From Vibrio sp. 10N.261.45.E2 (GTDB lineage Bacteria; Pseudomonadota; Gammaproteobacteria; Enterobacterales; Vibrionaceae), in the NCBI RefSeq assembly GCF_002875705.1, contig NZ_MCZZ01000152.1, positions 34,477 through 98,476 of the forward strand: DNA of 64,000 nucleotides, in the 5' to 3' direction. Within the stretch, counting starts at the first letter, position 1. Every line of letters begins with the position of its first letter. A program made the translations under genes and the position numbers. Under the pieces are notes generated by a model, which did not search any database, was not told the origin of the DNA, and saw nothing but the letters and a program-made list of their open reading frames with translations. Shown here piece by piece: positions 35,386-45,120 of the stretch.

Positions 35386-36846
35386 ATGGAAATGAACTCG
35401 TTATACATCGATGGCGCAGCGGTTAAAGCAACCTCTGGTGAAACCTTCGATAGCATTAACCCTGCGAACGGTGAACCGATCGCGACGTTAGGCCAAGCAT
35501 CTTCAGCGGATGTCGACAGTGCTATTGAATCTGCGAAACGCGGATTTGCGGTATGGTCAAAAATGACTGCAGTTGAGCGCAGTCGCATTCTTTTGAAAGC
35601 GGTGGAAATACTTAGAGCTCGAAATGATGACCTTGCAAACCTTGAGGTTGTTGATACGGGTAAGCCGTTGCAAGAAGCGATTGAAGTGGATGTAGCGTCT
35701 GGCGCTGATGTAATTGAATACTTTGCTGGCCTGGCTCCAACCCTTCAAGGCGACCAACAACCGCTGAGTGAATCTCAATTTTTCTATACTCGCCGCGAAC
35801 CGCTAGGTATTTGTGCGGGTATTGGCGCGTGGAACTACCCTATCCAAATCGCAATGTGGAAATCAGCTCCAGCACTCGCTGCGGGTAACGCGATGATTTT
35901 CAAACCTTCAGAAGAAACGCCGCTAACCGCCCTCAAGCTTGCTGAGATATTTACTGAAGCTGGCCTTCCTGATGGCGTGTTCAACGTGGTTCAGGGCGAC
36001 TACCGTGTTGGTCAAATGCTAACGGCGCATCCAGACATCGCAAAAGTGTCATTCACGGGCGAAACTGGAACAGGTAAGGCGGTAATGGCTGACAGTGCCA
36101 AAACGCTGAAATCAGTCACCATGGAACTTGGCGGTAAATCACCAATGATCGTGTTTGATGACGCGAAATTGGATGATGCGGTTTCCGCTTCGATGGTTGC
36201 TAACTTCTACACCCAAGGTGAAGTGTGTACTAACGGTACTCGTGTCTATGTACATGAAAACATCTACGGCGCATTCATCGACCAACTTAAAACACGCACT
36301 GAGAAGCTGATCGTTGGCAATCCAATGGATATGGAAACTCAGATCGGCGCGTTGATTTCTAAAGAACACCTTTCAAAAGTCCTTGAAGCGATTGAGTTGG
36401 CAAAACAGTCGGGTGCCACCCTGCTGACTGGCGGCTATCAAGTGACGGACAACGGCTTAGCAAACGGCAACTTTGTTATCCCAACCGTGTTTGTGGATTG
36501 CGAAGACCACATGCCTCACGTTCAGCAAGAGATCTTCGGCCCTGTGATGTCAGTGTTGAAGTTTACGGACGAAGACGATGTGATTCGCCGCGCTAACGAC
36601 ACTCAATACGGCCTTGCGGCTGGTGTGTTCACACAAAACCTTTCTCGTGCGCACCGTGTTATTCATCAAATGCAGGCAGGTATTTGTTGGGCGAACACGT
36701 GGGGCGACTCACCGGCAGAAATGCCTGTTGGTGGTTACAAGCTTTCGGGTATTGGCCGTGAAAATGGGCCAGAGACTCTACTTCACTATACGCAGACTAA
36801 GAGCATTCTTATTGAACTTGGCGACTACGCCAGCCCTTATACTTAA
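35386..36846 (+). CDS. betB: Betaine aldehyde dehydrogenase
   Basis: 486 residues, NAD(P)+-dependent aldehyde dehydrogenase: Rossmann segment 'FTGETGTGKAV', general base Glu in 'MELGGKSPM', nucleophile Cys281 in 'GEVCTNGTR'. Oxidises betaine aldehyde to glycine betaine, the compatible solute. Located between betI and betA, as in other gamma-proteobacterial bet operons, and close in length to E. coli BetB (490). Confidence 0.96.
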   Translation: MEMNSLYIDGAAVKATSGETFDSINPANGEPIATLGQASSADVDSAIESAKRGFAVWSKMTAVERSRILLKAVEILRARNDDLANLEVVDTGKPLQEAIEVDVASGADVIEYFAGLAPTLQGDQQPLSESQFFYTRREPLGICAGIGAWNYPIQIAMWKSAPALAAGNAMIFKPSEETPLTALKLAEIFTEAGLPDGVFNVVQGDYRVGQMLTAHPDIAKVSFTGETGTGKAVMADSAKTLKSVTMELGGKSPMIVFDDAKLDDAVSASMVANFYTQGEVCTNGTRVYVHENIYGAFIDQLKTRTEKLIVGNPMDMETQIGALISKEHLSKVLEAIELAKQSGATLLTGGYQVTDNGLANGNFVIPTVFVDCEDHMPHVQQEIFGPVMSVLKFTDEDDVIRRANDTQYGLAAGVFTQNLSRAHRVIHQMQAGICWANTWGDSPAEMPVGGYKLSGIGRENGPETLLHYTQTKSILIELGDYASPYT

Positions 36847-36917
36847 CGCGTAACACTCAATTTAAGGGTTAGTTAAACAGAGCTAGCCCTACTGACTCAT
36901 CTCAGGGAAATCAAAAC

Positions 36918-38645
36918 ATGGAACAACGCTACGATTATATTATCGTCGGCGCGGGTTCGGCCGGCTGTGTGTTAGCGGATAGGCTAACGGAAAGCGGTGA
37001 ACATAGCGTTTTATTACTGGAAGCTGGTGGCACGGATAAGAGTATTTTTATCCAGATGCCAACTGCGCTGTCCTACCCAATGAATACTGAAAAGTACGCT
37101 TGGCAATTTGAAACAGAGAAAGAACCGGGCCTTGATGGACGTGAACTGCACTGCCCGCGTGGCAAGGTGTTAGGCGGCAGCTCATCGATCAACGGCATGG
37201 TTTATGTGCGTGGCCACGCGTGTGATTTTGACCAATGGGAAGAAGAGGGCGCAGCTGGTTGGAATTACCAAGCGTGTTTACCTTACTTCCGCCGCGCTGA
37301 ATCATGGAATAAAGGCGGTGATGAATACCGTGGTGACAATGGTCCTGTAGGTACGTGTAATGGTAACGATATGGAGCTTAACCCCCTTTACCAAGCTTTC
37401 ATTGATGCAGGTAAAGACGCCGGTTATCCAGAAACACAAGATTACAACGGCTACCAGCAAGAAGGCTTCGGCACCATGCACATGACGGTAGACAAGGGTG
37501 TTAGAGCCTCAACCTCTAACGCTTACTTGCGCCGTGCTTTGAAGCGTTCAAACCTCACTTTGAAAAAAGGTATCGTGGCGCGTCGTTTCTTACTTGAAGC
37601 ACTCGTTGTAAAAGACCAGTCATCAAAAGGTCAATCCGGCCTGAAAGCCGTTGGTGTCGAGTTTGAAAAGTCAGGCAATATCCAAGTGGCTGTAGCGAAC
37701 AAAGAAGTGATCTCTTCTGCGGGTTCGATTGGTTCAGTTCAACTGCTTCAACTGTCTGGTATCGGCCCGAAAGCGGTGCTTGAAAAGGCAGGTGTTGAGC
37801 TGAAACATGAACTAAATGGCGTTGGTGAAAACCTTCAAGATCACTTAGAAGTCTACTTCCAATACCACTGTAACGAACCTATCACGCTCAACAGCAAGCT
37901 TGGCTTGGTCAGCAAAGGCATGATTGGCGCTGAATGGATTCTGACTCGTAAAGGCCTTGGTGCGACTAACCATTTTGAATCGTGCGCATTCATTCGTTCT
38001 CGTAAAGGGTTGAAGTGGCCGAATATTCAATATCACTTCTTGCCGGCAGCGATGCGTTACGACGGACAAGCCGCGTTCGATGGTCATGGTTTCCAAGTAC
38101 ACGTGGGGCCTAATAAGCCAGAAAGTCGCGGTACGGTTGCGATCACTTCTGCTGACCCACATGCCAAACCAGAGATCATTTTCAACTACATCTCGACCGA
38201 GCAAGATCGCCAAGATTGGCGCGATTGTATTCGTCTTACGCGTGAAATTTTGTCGCAACCTGCGATGGATTTTTACCGAGGTGAAGAGATTCAGCCGGGT
38301 CTAAACGTAACTTCTGATGAAGCCATCGACGAATGGGTTAAGCAGAACGTGGAAAGTGCTTATCACCCTTCTTGTGGCTGCAAAATGGGTTCAGATGATG
38401 ACCCAATGGCAGTGCTTGATGAAGAGTGTCGTGTTCGCGGCATTGATAATTTACGCGTTGTCGACTCGTCGGTTTTCCCAACCATTCCAAACGGTAACTT
38501 GAACGCCCCGACCATTATGGTTGCCGAGCGTGCTTCCGATTTGATTTTGGGTAAGTCAATGCTCAAAGATCAGGATGTTCCAGTGTGGATTGCACCTGAG
38601 TGGGAAGAGAAGCAAAGAATAAACAAACCAGTAAGAGAAGCGTAG
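36918..38645 (+). CDS. betA: Choline dehydrogenase BetA
   Basis: 575 residues, GMC flavoprotein oxidoreductase: FAD-binding 'IVGAGSAGCVLADRL' (about 9-23), GMC signature 'GKVLGGSSSINGM' (about 82-94), and C-terminal active-site 'YHPSCGCKMGSD' His with 'PNGNLNAPTIMVAERASDLI'. Oxidises choline to betaine aldehyde at the inner membrane. 71 bases separate it from betB; the transporter genes follow 112 bases later. The C-terminal tail of about 20 residues beyond 'ILGKS' is typical. Confidence 0.96.
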   Translation: MEQRYDYIIVGAGSAGCVLADRLTESGEHSVLLLEAGGTDKSIFIQMPTALSYPMNTEKYAWQFETEKEPGLDGRELHCPRGKVLGGSSSINGMVYVRGHACDFDQWEEEGAAGWNYQACLPYFRRAESWNKGGDEYRGDNGPVGTCNGNDMELNPLYQAFIDAGKDAGYPETQDYNGYQQEGFGTMHMTVDKGVRASTSNAYLRRALKRSNLTLKKGIVARRFLLEALVVKDQSSKGQSGLKAVGVEFEKSGNIQVAVANKEVISSAGSIGSVQLLQLSGIGPKAVLEKAGVELKHELNGVGENLQDHLEVYFQYHCNEPITLNSKLGLVSKGMIGAEWILTRKGLGATNHFESCAFIRSRKGLKWPNIQYHFLPAAMRYDGQAAFDGHGFQVHVGPNKPESRGTVAITSADPHAKPEIIFNYISTEQDRQDWRDCIRLTREILSQPAMDFYRGEEIQPGLNVTSDEAIDEWVKQNVESAYHPSCGCKMGSDDDPMAVLDEECRVRGIDNLRVVDSSVFPTIPNGNLNAPTIMVAERASDLILGKSMLKDQDVPVWIAPEWEEKQRINKPVREA

Positions 38646-38757
38646 CTCGCTCTTACTGAGTGAAAATCTATAAAAAAATAATTAGTTAAAAGTCAGCAAA
38701 ACTGCCTCTATCTGTTGGAGACGAGGCAGAGAAAAGGAAAGATCAAAAGGAACCATT

Positions 38758-39729
38758 ATGACGACTCTAAACATGCACAACGTGACCACGAAAACGTTAG
38801 CAACACTCGCTATCAGTTCATTTGCATTTGCGGCTAACGCTTCAGTCGAGCCACAACAGTGTGAAAACGTGCGCTTTGCCGATGTTGGTTGGACAGATAT
38901 TACCGCAACAACCGCCGTTACTTCTGAACTATTAAAAGGCCTTGGTTACAAAACCAAAACCGACCTACTTTCAGTACCGGTGACCTATTCTTCAATGGCG
39001 AACGGCGATATTGACGTATTCCTAGGTAACTGGATGCCAACCATGGAAGGCGATATTGCTAAATATCGCGAAGCGGGCACGGTGGAAACCGTTCGTGCCA
39101 ACCTTGAAGGTGCGAAATACACGCTAGCTGTACCGAAATACGTGTACGACGCCGGTGTGAAAAGTTTCGCAGACCTAGCAAAACATGCCGACAAATTTAA
39201 AGACCGCATCTACGGCATCGAGCCAGGTAACGATGGCAACCGTCTAATCCAATCAATGATTGATTCTGACGCGTTTGGCTTAAAAGATTTCAGCCTAGTG
39301 GAATCAAGCGAAGCAGGCATGGTGTCGCAAGTATCACGCGCAGCGCGCCGCAGCCAATGGATTGTTTACCTTGGTTGGGCTCCGCACCCGATGAACAGCA
39401 ATGTTGAGATGGAATACCTTTCAGGCGGCGACGACTTCTTTGGTCCTAACTACGGCGGCGCGAATGTTTACACTAACGTTCGTTCAAACTATCTATCTGA
39501 GTGTGCAAACGTCGGTCAACTTCTACAAAACCTAGAATTTACGCTAGAGATGGAAAACCAGTTGATGGAAGAGATTCTTAACCAAAAAGTGAAGCCAGAA
39601 AAAGCGGCTCAACAATGGTTGAACAACAACCCTCAACAAGTTGAAGCTTGGCTAGATAACGTTAAAACACATAAAGGTGAATCAGCGACTCAAGCCGTGA
39701 CTGAATACCTAAAACAAGTGAAAGCTTAG
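38758..39729 (+). CDS. choX: Choline/glycine betaine ABC transporter, periplasmic binding protein
   Basis: 323 residues with a signal peptide ('LATLAISSFAFAANAS', cleavage about residue 28) and an OpuAC-type ligand-binding domain; 'VRFADVGWTDITATTA' and 'LGNWMPTM' hold aromatic residues that form the quaternary-ammonium cage, and 'VYLGWAPHPMN' continues it. Captures choline (or betaine) and delivers it to ChoWV. In vibrios this gene is usually named proX of betIBA-proXWV; the lengths of the partner proteins match ChoXWV better than E. coli ProXWV. Confidence 0.9.
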   Translation: MTTLNMHNVTTKTLATLAISSFAFAANASVEPQQCENVRFADVGWTDITATTAVTSELLKGLGYKTKTDLLSVPVTYSSMANGDIDVFLGNWMPTMEGDIAKYREAGTVETVRANLEGAKYTLAVPKYVYDAGVKSFADLAKHADKFKDRIYGIEPGNDGNRLIQSMIDSDAFGLKDFSLVESSEAGMVSQVSRAARRSQWIVYLGWAPHPMNSNVEMEYLSGGDDFFGPNYGGANVYTNVRSNYLSECANVGQLLQNLEFTLEMENQLMEEILNQKVKPEKAAQQWLNNNPQQVEAWLDNVKTHKGESATQAVTEYLKQVKA

Positions 39730-39824
39730 TTCTACCTGTCTCAACAGCTACATAAATAATAAAGGTGGGCATGCCAATTTGTCGATTGGTTCGAAGTAGC
39801 CCACCCATAATAAAAGGCAATATT

Positions 39825-40667
39825 GTGAATTTTATTACGGAAAACAAAATCCCTGTTGGTCAATGGATGGAAGCGGGTGTTGATTGGCTAACAATCAATG
39901 CAGCAGGATTCTTTGACGCTATTTCGATTTTTCTAGAAACCGTCATTATGTTTTTAGTCGATGTATTTAAGTGGATGCCACCTGCACTGCCAATCGTGAT
40001 CACAGCTGCGATTGCATGGTACTTACACCGTAAACTTTCGCTGGTGATCTTTGTGGTCGCAGCACTGCTGACTATTCTTAACCTCGGCTACTGGCAAGAA
40101 ATGCTGGAAACCTTTGTTCTCGTCTTTGCGGCGACAACAATTTCCGTATTAATTGGCGTACCGGTTGGCATCATGGCAGCGCACCGCCCTTGGCTCTATA
40201 CAGCTTTGCGTCCAATCCTTGATTTGATGCAGACCGTCCCTACGTTTGTGTATCTGATTCCAACCCTAGTTCTATTTGGATTGGGTATCGTTCCGGGCTT
40301 AATCTCGACCATTATTTTCGCGATAGCTGCACCGATTCGTTTAACCTACTTAGGGGTAACGAAAGTCCCTGAAGAGTTGATTGAAGCAGGTAAAGCTTTT
40401 GGTGCTAGCCGCATGAAGTTACTGCTCAAAGTTGAATTCCCTGCTGCTCTGCCAAGCATTATGGCGGGTGTCACCCAATGTATTATGTTGTCGCTTTCGA
40501 TGGTGGTTATCGCCGCTCTTGTCGGTGCTGACGGACTTGGTAAGCCTGTTGTTCGTGCATTAAATACAGTGAACATTTCACAAGGTTTTGAAGCCGGACT
40601 GGCGATTGTATTAGTCGCTATCATTCTTGACCGCTTGTGCAAAACACCAAATCAAAAGGAGGCTTAA
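39825..40667 (+). CDS. choW: Choline/glycine betaine ABC transporter, permease
   Basis: 280 residues, with five to seven membrane helices and the ABC permease EAA-type loop 'EAGKAFGASRMKLLLKVEFPAALPSIMAGV'-like at about 185-215. Length equals ChoW (about 280), shorter than E. coli ProW (354). I chose GTG 39825, which follows AAAAGG; an upstream ATG at 39765 would add 20 residues of unlikely composition. Ends 2 bases before choV. Confidence 0.9.
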   Translation: MNFITENKIPVGQWMEAGVDWLTINAAGFFDAISIFLETVIMFLVDVFKWMPPALPIVITAAIAWYLHRKLSLVIFVVAALLTILNLGYWQEMLETFVLVFAATTISVLIGVPVGIMAAHRPWLYTALRPILDLMQTVPTFVYLIPTLVLFGLGIVPGLISTIIFAIAAPIRLTYLGVTKVPEELIEAGKAFGASRMKLLLKVEFPAALPSIMAGVTQCIMLSLSMVVIAALVGADGLGKPVVRALNTVNISQGFEAGLAIVLVAIILDRLCKTPNQKEA

Positions 40668-40669
40668 TC

Positions 40670-41881
40670 ATGTCTATCTCTCAGGAAAAAAAGACAATGG
40701 ACGCGATTACCATCAAAAACCTTGATGTTGTGTTTGGTGATAAGCCGAAGCAGGCGCTTGAACTGCTCGACCAAGGTAAAACTCGCCAAGAGATCATCGA
40801 TGGAACTGGTCAAGTTGTCGGCGTAGACAATGTGTCGCTGACAGTGGAAGAAGGCGAGATCTGTGTATTGATGGGTTTGTCTGGTTCTGGCAAATCATCT
40901 TTGCTTCGCGCAGTTAACGGTTTGAATGAAATCAGTCGTGGTTCGCTGACCATCAAAGACGGTGACCAACAAGTCGATTTAGCACAGTGTGATGAAGCGA
41001 CTCTGCGCCATCTTCGTACTCACCGCGTATCCATGGTTTTCCAAAAGTTTGCATTGATGCCTTGGTTAACCGTGTTAGATAATGTGGCGTTTGGTCTTGA
41101 AATGCAGGGCGTACCGAAAGACGTTCGTCGTGCAAAAGCGCGTGAACAACTGGAAATGGTCGGCCTAGCGGAATGGGAAACCAAATTCCCTCATGAGCTT
41201 TCTGGCGGCATGCAGCAACGTGTTGGTTTGGCGCGTGCTTTTGCAATGGACACCGATATTCTATTGATGGATGAACCGTTCTCGGCGCTTGATCCACTGA
41301 TTCGTGCTCAGCTACAAGATGAACTGATCACGTTACAAAACAAACTCAACAAAACGATTCTGTTCGTGAGTCATGACCTAGATGAAGCGCTGAAAATTGG
41401 TAACAACATTGCGATCATGGAGTCAGGCAAACTGATTCAACACGGTAAGCCTGAAGAGATCGTGTTAACGCCAAAAACAGAATATGTGAAAGACTTCGTG
41501 GCTCACACCAACCCATTGAATGTACTTAAAGGTCGCTCTTTGATGCAGCCTCTGGGTTCACTGACACAAGAGAATGAAAGCTGGAAAATCTGCGATTCTA
41601 AAGATCTTTGGATCGAACAGAATGAAGGTGCTTTATCGGTGAAAGGTGAGTCTACTTTGGCGCTTGTCGAGTGGAGTGAGTCTGATGACCTAACCGCGAT
41701 CAGCGCGTCGAGTGTGGTAGTGGCGAGCCCTGAAATTGGCATGCGTGATGCGATTAAGCTCAAGCAGATCAGTAACCACCCGATTCTTCTCGTTGAAGAC
41801 AACCAATTGGTAGGAATCTTAGATAACAGCGAGTTTTACAACGTACTGACGGGTAATTTCCAACTCAATAATGCCGCTTAG
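40670..41881 (+). CDS. choV: Choline/glycine betaine ABC transporter, ATPase
   Basis: 403 residues: Walker A 'GLSGSGKSS', Q-loop 'VFQKFALMPW', signature 'LSGGMQQRVGLARAFA', Walker B 'ILLMDEPFSALD', H-loop 'FVSHDLDEA', then a C-terminal regulatory tail (about 285-400) resembling degenerate CBS repeats, as in osmotically gated betaine/choline importers. The ATG at 40670 follows AAGGAGG, which lies in the end of choW, so translation is coupled; the upstream in-frame ATG at 40637 is inside choW. Confidence 0.92.
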   Translation: MSISQEKKTMDAITIKNLDVVFGDKPKQALELLDQGKTRQEIIDGTGQVVGVDNVSLTVEEGEICVLMGLSGSGKSSLLRAVNGLNEISRGSLTIKDGDQQVDLAQCDEATLRHLRTHRVSMVFQKFALMPWLTVLDNVAFGLEMQGVPKDVRRAKAREQLEMVGLAEWETKFPHELSGGMQQRVGLARAFAMDTDILLMDEPFSALDPLIRAQLQDELITLQNKLNKTILFVSHDLDEALKIGNNIAIMESGKLIQHGKPEEIVLTPKTEYVKDFVAHTNPLNVLKGRSLMQPLGSLTQENESWKICDSKDLWIEQNEGALSVKGESTLALVEWSESDDLTAISASSVVVASPEIGMRDAIKLKQISNHPILLVEDNQLVGILDNSEFYNVLTGNFQLNNAA

Positions 41882-42243
41882 TGAGTTGAACTGAAATATT
41901 TCATTCTCCAATGAATAAATAGGTAGTGAGATGTCAAAAATCCCGCTACCTATATGACCTAACTGGCTTTTTATTTACCAGCAACATCTCGCTTTTTCTT
42001 ACCTTATTCGCCACTTTAAGACTGAATATCGCTACTCATTGTACAAAAGTGTTGCCATGCGCAAATTCAGAGACATATAAAAGATTGAGAATAGTATGAA
42101 CATCAGTACAATGCGGAAAAATCAATGAAGTAATTTATCAATTTACAGTGTAATTCGAGTTCACCTGACGTAAATAATCAGGACATTTCATCGCTTCGAC
42201 GCTGTAAAACCATTCACAGTATATTAGTACAAAGGTCTGCATC
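41882..42243. other. Gap between choV and the MarR-family gene
   Basis: About 360 bases with no gene. A weak hairpin ATAGGTAG / CTACCTAT (41919-41953), without T run, may end the bet-cho transcript. The remainder should hold the regulator promoter. Confidence 0.45.
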
Positions 42244-42726
42244 TTGGACAAACATGACGAAATCCTAGTCGCTATTCGCCAAATTATTCGCGCTATCGAT
42301 TTACATTCGAAAAAGCTGAGTAAAGAGTATGGTTTGACTGGCCCTCAATTAATCTTAATGAGAGCAATCCAAGAAATGGGTAATGTGACGATCAAAGAAT
42401 TGTCTAATCACACCAATGTAAGCCAAGCCACCACAACCACGATCATCGATCGCTTGGAATTGAACGGCTATGTACAACGTGTTCGCAGCTCTTCAGATCG
42501 CCGCAAAGTACACGCAAATCTGACTGAAAAAGGTCAAGAGTTGCTAAACAATGCGCCACCACCGCTGCAAGACAACTTCGTGAAAAAATTCCAAAACCTA
42601 GAGCCGTGGGAGCAGAGCTTACTGCTTTCTTCAATGCAGCGAGTATCATCAATGATGAACGCAGAAGACATTGACGCCGCTCCAGTACTTCAGCTTGAAG
42701 GCATTGCAAACGTAGCCAAGAGCTAA
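42244..42726 (+). CDS. MarR-family regulator, CosR/EctR-like
   Basis: 160 residues with the winged-helix MarR fold: 'LTGPQLILMRAIQEMGNVTIKELSNHTNVSQATTTTIIDRLE' (recognition helix about 55-75) and wing 'RRKVHANLTEKGQELL'. The start is TTG, with AAAGG upstream. Sequence style resembles CosR/EctR, compatible-solute repressors known from vibrios and halophiles that act on ectoine and betaine genes. Its place directly after betIBA-choXWV supports an osmoadaptation role, but both the subgroup and the target are inferred. Two hairpins follow. Confidence 0.8.
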   Translation: MDKHDEILVAIRQIIRAIDLHSKKLSKEYGLTGPQLILMRAIQEMGNVTIKELSNHTNVSQATTTTIIDRLELNGYVQRVRSSSDRRKVHANLTEKGQELLNNAPPPLQDNFVKKFQNLEPWEQSLLLSSMQRVSSMMNAEDIDAAPVLQLEGIANVAKS

Positions 42727-42736
42727 CGTTTTTTTT

Positions 42737-42800
42737 AATTATTTATTTAGAACAACAACTTAAATAATTACCAAATGGTCGCATTAAGCGGCCATTTTTG
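42737..42800 (+). terminator. Hairpin pair ending the MarR-family gene
   Basis: First AATTATTTA / TAAATAATT (42737-42769), then AAATGGTCGC / GCGGCCATTT (42773-42797, one G-U pair) followed by five T. The second is the terminator. Confidence 0.8.
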
Positions 42801-42944
42801 GTCCTGCCATTTAAAACATCTATTTCTTCTGCTTGTTAGTTACGCCTTCTTAGTTTAAATCTCCCAGACTTTCTTCCCTCGTTTGTAGTCGCCTCGCTAG
42901 GTTGTAATCAAAACCTCATTGACGATTCTCTGACAACAAAACAC

Positions 42945-42961
42945 TAGACCGACCGGTCTGT
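42945..42961. promoter_or_regulatory. TetR-type operator 1 (before aldehyde dehydrogenase)
   Basis: AGACCG-AC-CGGTCT at 42946-42959 is a perfect inverted repeat in the promoter of the next gene, 41 bases before its ATG. The same 17-base box recurs at 45061-45077 with one change and, diverged, upstream of the tetR gene. Confidence 0.75.
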
Positions 42962-43001
42962 TGTGTATTATTGTGTGCTCATCTTAACCACGAGGTGATG
43001 T

Positions 43002-44417
43002 ATGAAACACGAATTGACGCCAATACAAATGACCATGACGTTGAACAACATGCAGGGAGCTTTTGCACAGAAACCGATGCTAGCGATATCAGAGAGAATT
43101 GAGCAGCTGCTTGCACTCAAATCTGCGCTTATCGATTACACAGACCGTTTGTGTGCAGCCGTGAGTGAGGATTATGGTCACCGCAGCCGACAAGATACTT
43201 TGATGGCTGACATATTGCCTTGTATCGGAAACATTGATCACAGCATTGAGTGTTTGCCTCATTGGTCGACATCTTCGATTCGTCATTCAGGCCCATTGCT
43301 TTCAACATCTCGTGTTGAAGTGGTTTACCAACCAAAAGGCGTGGTCGGGATCATTGCCCCGTGGAATTTCCCGATCATGTTATCCGTCGGCCCGCTTATT
43401 TCTGCACTGGCTGCAGGCAATCGCGCAATGATCAAAATGAGCGAATTTACCCCAGCGACAAACCAAGTATTAAGATCGCTATTGGCAGAAGTTTTCCATG
43501 CCGATGAGGTGTGCTTGGTCGAAGGTGAAGTAGAAATCGCAGCCGCATTTTCAGCGTTGCCGTTCGATCACCTTCTCTTTACAGGGTCAACCCAAGTGGG
43601 TCGCCAAGTGATGAAGTCAGCGGCTGATACGCTAACCCCCGTCACGCTAGAGCTGGGTGGCAAGTCACCCGTTATCGTGGCAGAAGACATGCCGATTGAT
43701 ATTGCGGTAGAGCGAATCATTTATGGCAAGAGCCTAAACAACGGCCAAGTATGTGTTGCGCCCGACTACGTATTACTGCCCGAAGATAAACTCGAAGCTT
43801 TTATCGAGGAATACAAAAAACAATACCAACTGCTGTTCGATGAAGGGGTCTATTCCGAGAATTTAACCTCTCTAATCAACCCTCGCCAATGCGACCGCAT
43901 AGTGGGTTTGTTGAATGAAGTACAGCAAGCAGGGACACGTATCGTTGCTTGCCATGACGAAGCGATGGACTTAGATACTCATCGCTTGGTGACACACTTG
44001 GTCGTTGAGCCAAGCTTGTCATCTCAGGTGATGAACGAAGAGATTTTTGGCCCGTTATTGCCGCTCATCACTTATCGAAATATCGAAGAGGCATTCCAAG
44101 TTATCAATAGCAAACCAAGGCCTTTAGCCCTTTATCTGATGAGCTTTGATTTGAGTTTACAGGCTCAGGTTAAGCATCAAGTTCATTCCGGGGGCATATG
44201 TATTAATGACTGTGTTTTCCATTTGGCGGTTGATGACGCGCCATTTGGTGGCATTGGTGAATCAGGTCAGGGCAATTATCACGGCAAAGAAGGTTTCCTT
44301 ACTTTCTCTCATGCAAAAACAGTTTTGGAAACGGGTTTAGATCATCGAGTTAAGCATCTGTTTTCAAAAGAAGACAACGAATTAAAGACCGCAGTGATGA
44401 GTATGTTAGGTAAATAA
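43002..44417 (+). CDS. Coniferyl-aldehyde-dehydrogenase-like aldehyde dehydrogenase
   Basis: 471 residues, NAD(P)+ aldehyde dehydrogenase: 'GIIAPWNFP', 'FTGSTQVGRQVM', general base Glu in 'LELGGKSPV', nucleophile Cys251 in 'NNGQVCVAPDY', 'EEIFGPLLP'. The short form with hydrophobic C-terminal tail ('FSHAKTVLE') matches the coniferyl aldehyde dehydrogenase/class 3-like group, which handles aromatic or long-chain aldehydes. Likely role is clearing a toxic aldehyde together with the alcohol dehydrogenase at 45121. First gene of the operon after TetR operator 1. Confidence 0.87.
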   Translation: MKHELTPIQMTMTLNNMQGAFAQKPMLAISERIEQLLALKSALIDYTDRLCAAVSEDYGHRSRQDTLMADILPCIGNIDHSIECLPHWSTSSIRHSGPLLSTSRVEVVYQPKGVVGIIAPWNFPIMLSVGPLISALAAGNRAMIKMSEFTPATNQVLRSLLAEVFHADEVCLVEGEVEIAAAFSALPFDHLLFTGSTQVGRQVMKSAADTLTPVTLELGGKSPVIVAEDMPIDIAVERIIYGKSLNNGQVCVAPDYVLLPEDKLEAFIEEYKKQYQLLFDEGVYSENLTSLINPRQCDRIVGLLNEVQQAGTRIVACHDEAMDLDTHRLVTHLVVEPSLSSQVMNEEIFGPLLPLITYRNIEEAFQVINSKPRPLALYLMSFDLSLQAQVKHQVHSGGICINDCVFHLAVDDAPFGGIGESGQGNYHGKEGFLTFSHAKTVLETGLDHRVKHLFSKEDNELKTAVMSMLGK

Positions 44418-44468
44418 GTTATCGCTGTTGTTACGTTATTTATTTAAAAATTATTTAAGAGGTTATTT

Positions 44469-44912
44469 ATGTTGGAACGTTTTTTTGAAAGAACCATTAA
44501 GTCGTATTTGATGATTACAGGTTTCTTAACGGCTACGGCTTTTTCCACTTTCCTAGCGCCGGATTGGAGTATGCAAACGCTGTTCTCGTACAACGATACC
44601 ATGATGGAAAACAAGGAGTACTTGCTGGGTACTTATCAACACTGGGGGGTGATGGTTGGCTGTATTGGTGTGCTGTTGATGTTCTCGGCGAAGTACAAAT
44701 CGTTGCGCACCTCGACCATGATTTACAGTGCATTTGAGAAGTCGATGTTTGTTGGCATCTTCTTATATAACGTGTGTATCAACGATTATGAGTGGTTCTA
44801 CGGTTGGAGTGGTGTGTTTGCGCTCGATGGATTTGTAACCGTTTATTCTTTGGTTTACCTGTACTATTACCTGACTAGAGACAAAAGTAAGGTCCCAGCT
44901 CACCTTCGTTAA
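44469..44912 (+). CDS. Four-helix membrane protein of unknown function
   Basis: 147 residues with four predicted membrane segments (about 12-30, 55-75, 85-105 and 112-135) and short polar loops. I recognise no named family; the size and topology are like small DoxX-type or DUF4345-type proteins. It lies 51 bases after the aldehyde dehydrogenase and ends before a terminator, so the pair forms one transcript under TetR operator 1. A role in membrane redox or in handling the hydrophobic aldehyde is guesswork. Confidence 0.75.
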   Translation: MLERFFERTIKSYLMITGFLTATAFSTFLAPDWSMQTLFSYNDTMMENKEYLLGTYQHWGVMVGCIGVLLMFSAKYKSLRTSTMIYSAFEKSMFVGIFLYNVCINDYEWFYGWSGVFALDGFVTVYSLVYLYYYLTRDKSKVPAHLR

Positions 44913-44979
44913 TCGTTTGTGAGTTGCTAGGGGAGAGTTACGACATTTCCTTAATGATCATTCACTTATTGGTGACTAC

Positions 44980-45003
44980 AGCCCGCTTTTGCGGGCTTTT
45001 TTC
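44980..45003 (+). terminator. Terminator after the 4-TM gene
   Basis: AGCCCGC-TTTT-GCGGGCT followed by six T. Confidence 0.95.
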
Positions 45004-45060
45004 GTTTTGGGACAATGATCCATAAAGATCTTAATTGACATATCTTTGACATTTACACTC

Positions 45061-45077
45061 TAGACCGACCGGTTTGT
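45061..45077. promoter_or_regulatory. TetR-type operator 2 (before alcohol dehydrogenase)
   Basis: TAGACCGACCGGTTTGT differs at one base from operator 1 and lies 44 bases before the next ATG, about the same distance as operator 1 from its gene. Confidence 0.75.
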
Positions 45078-45120
45078 TTTGGTTATTGTTTAGTCATCAA
45101 CTAGAAATGAGGTAGACACC

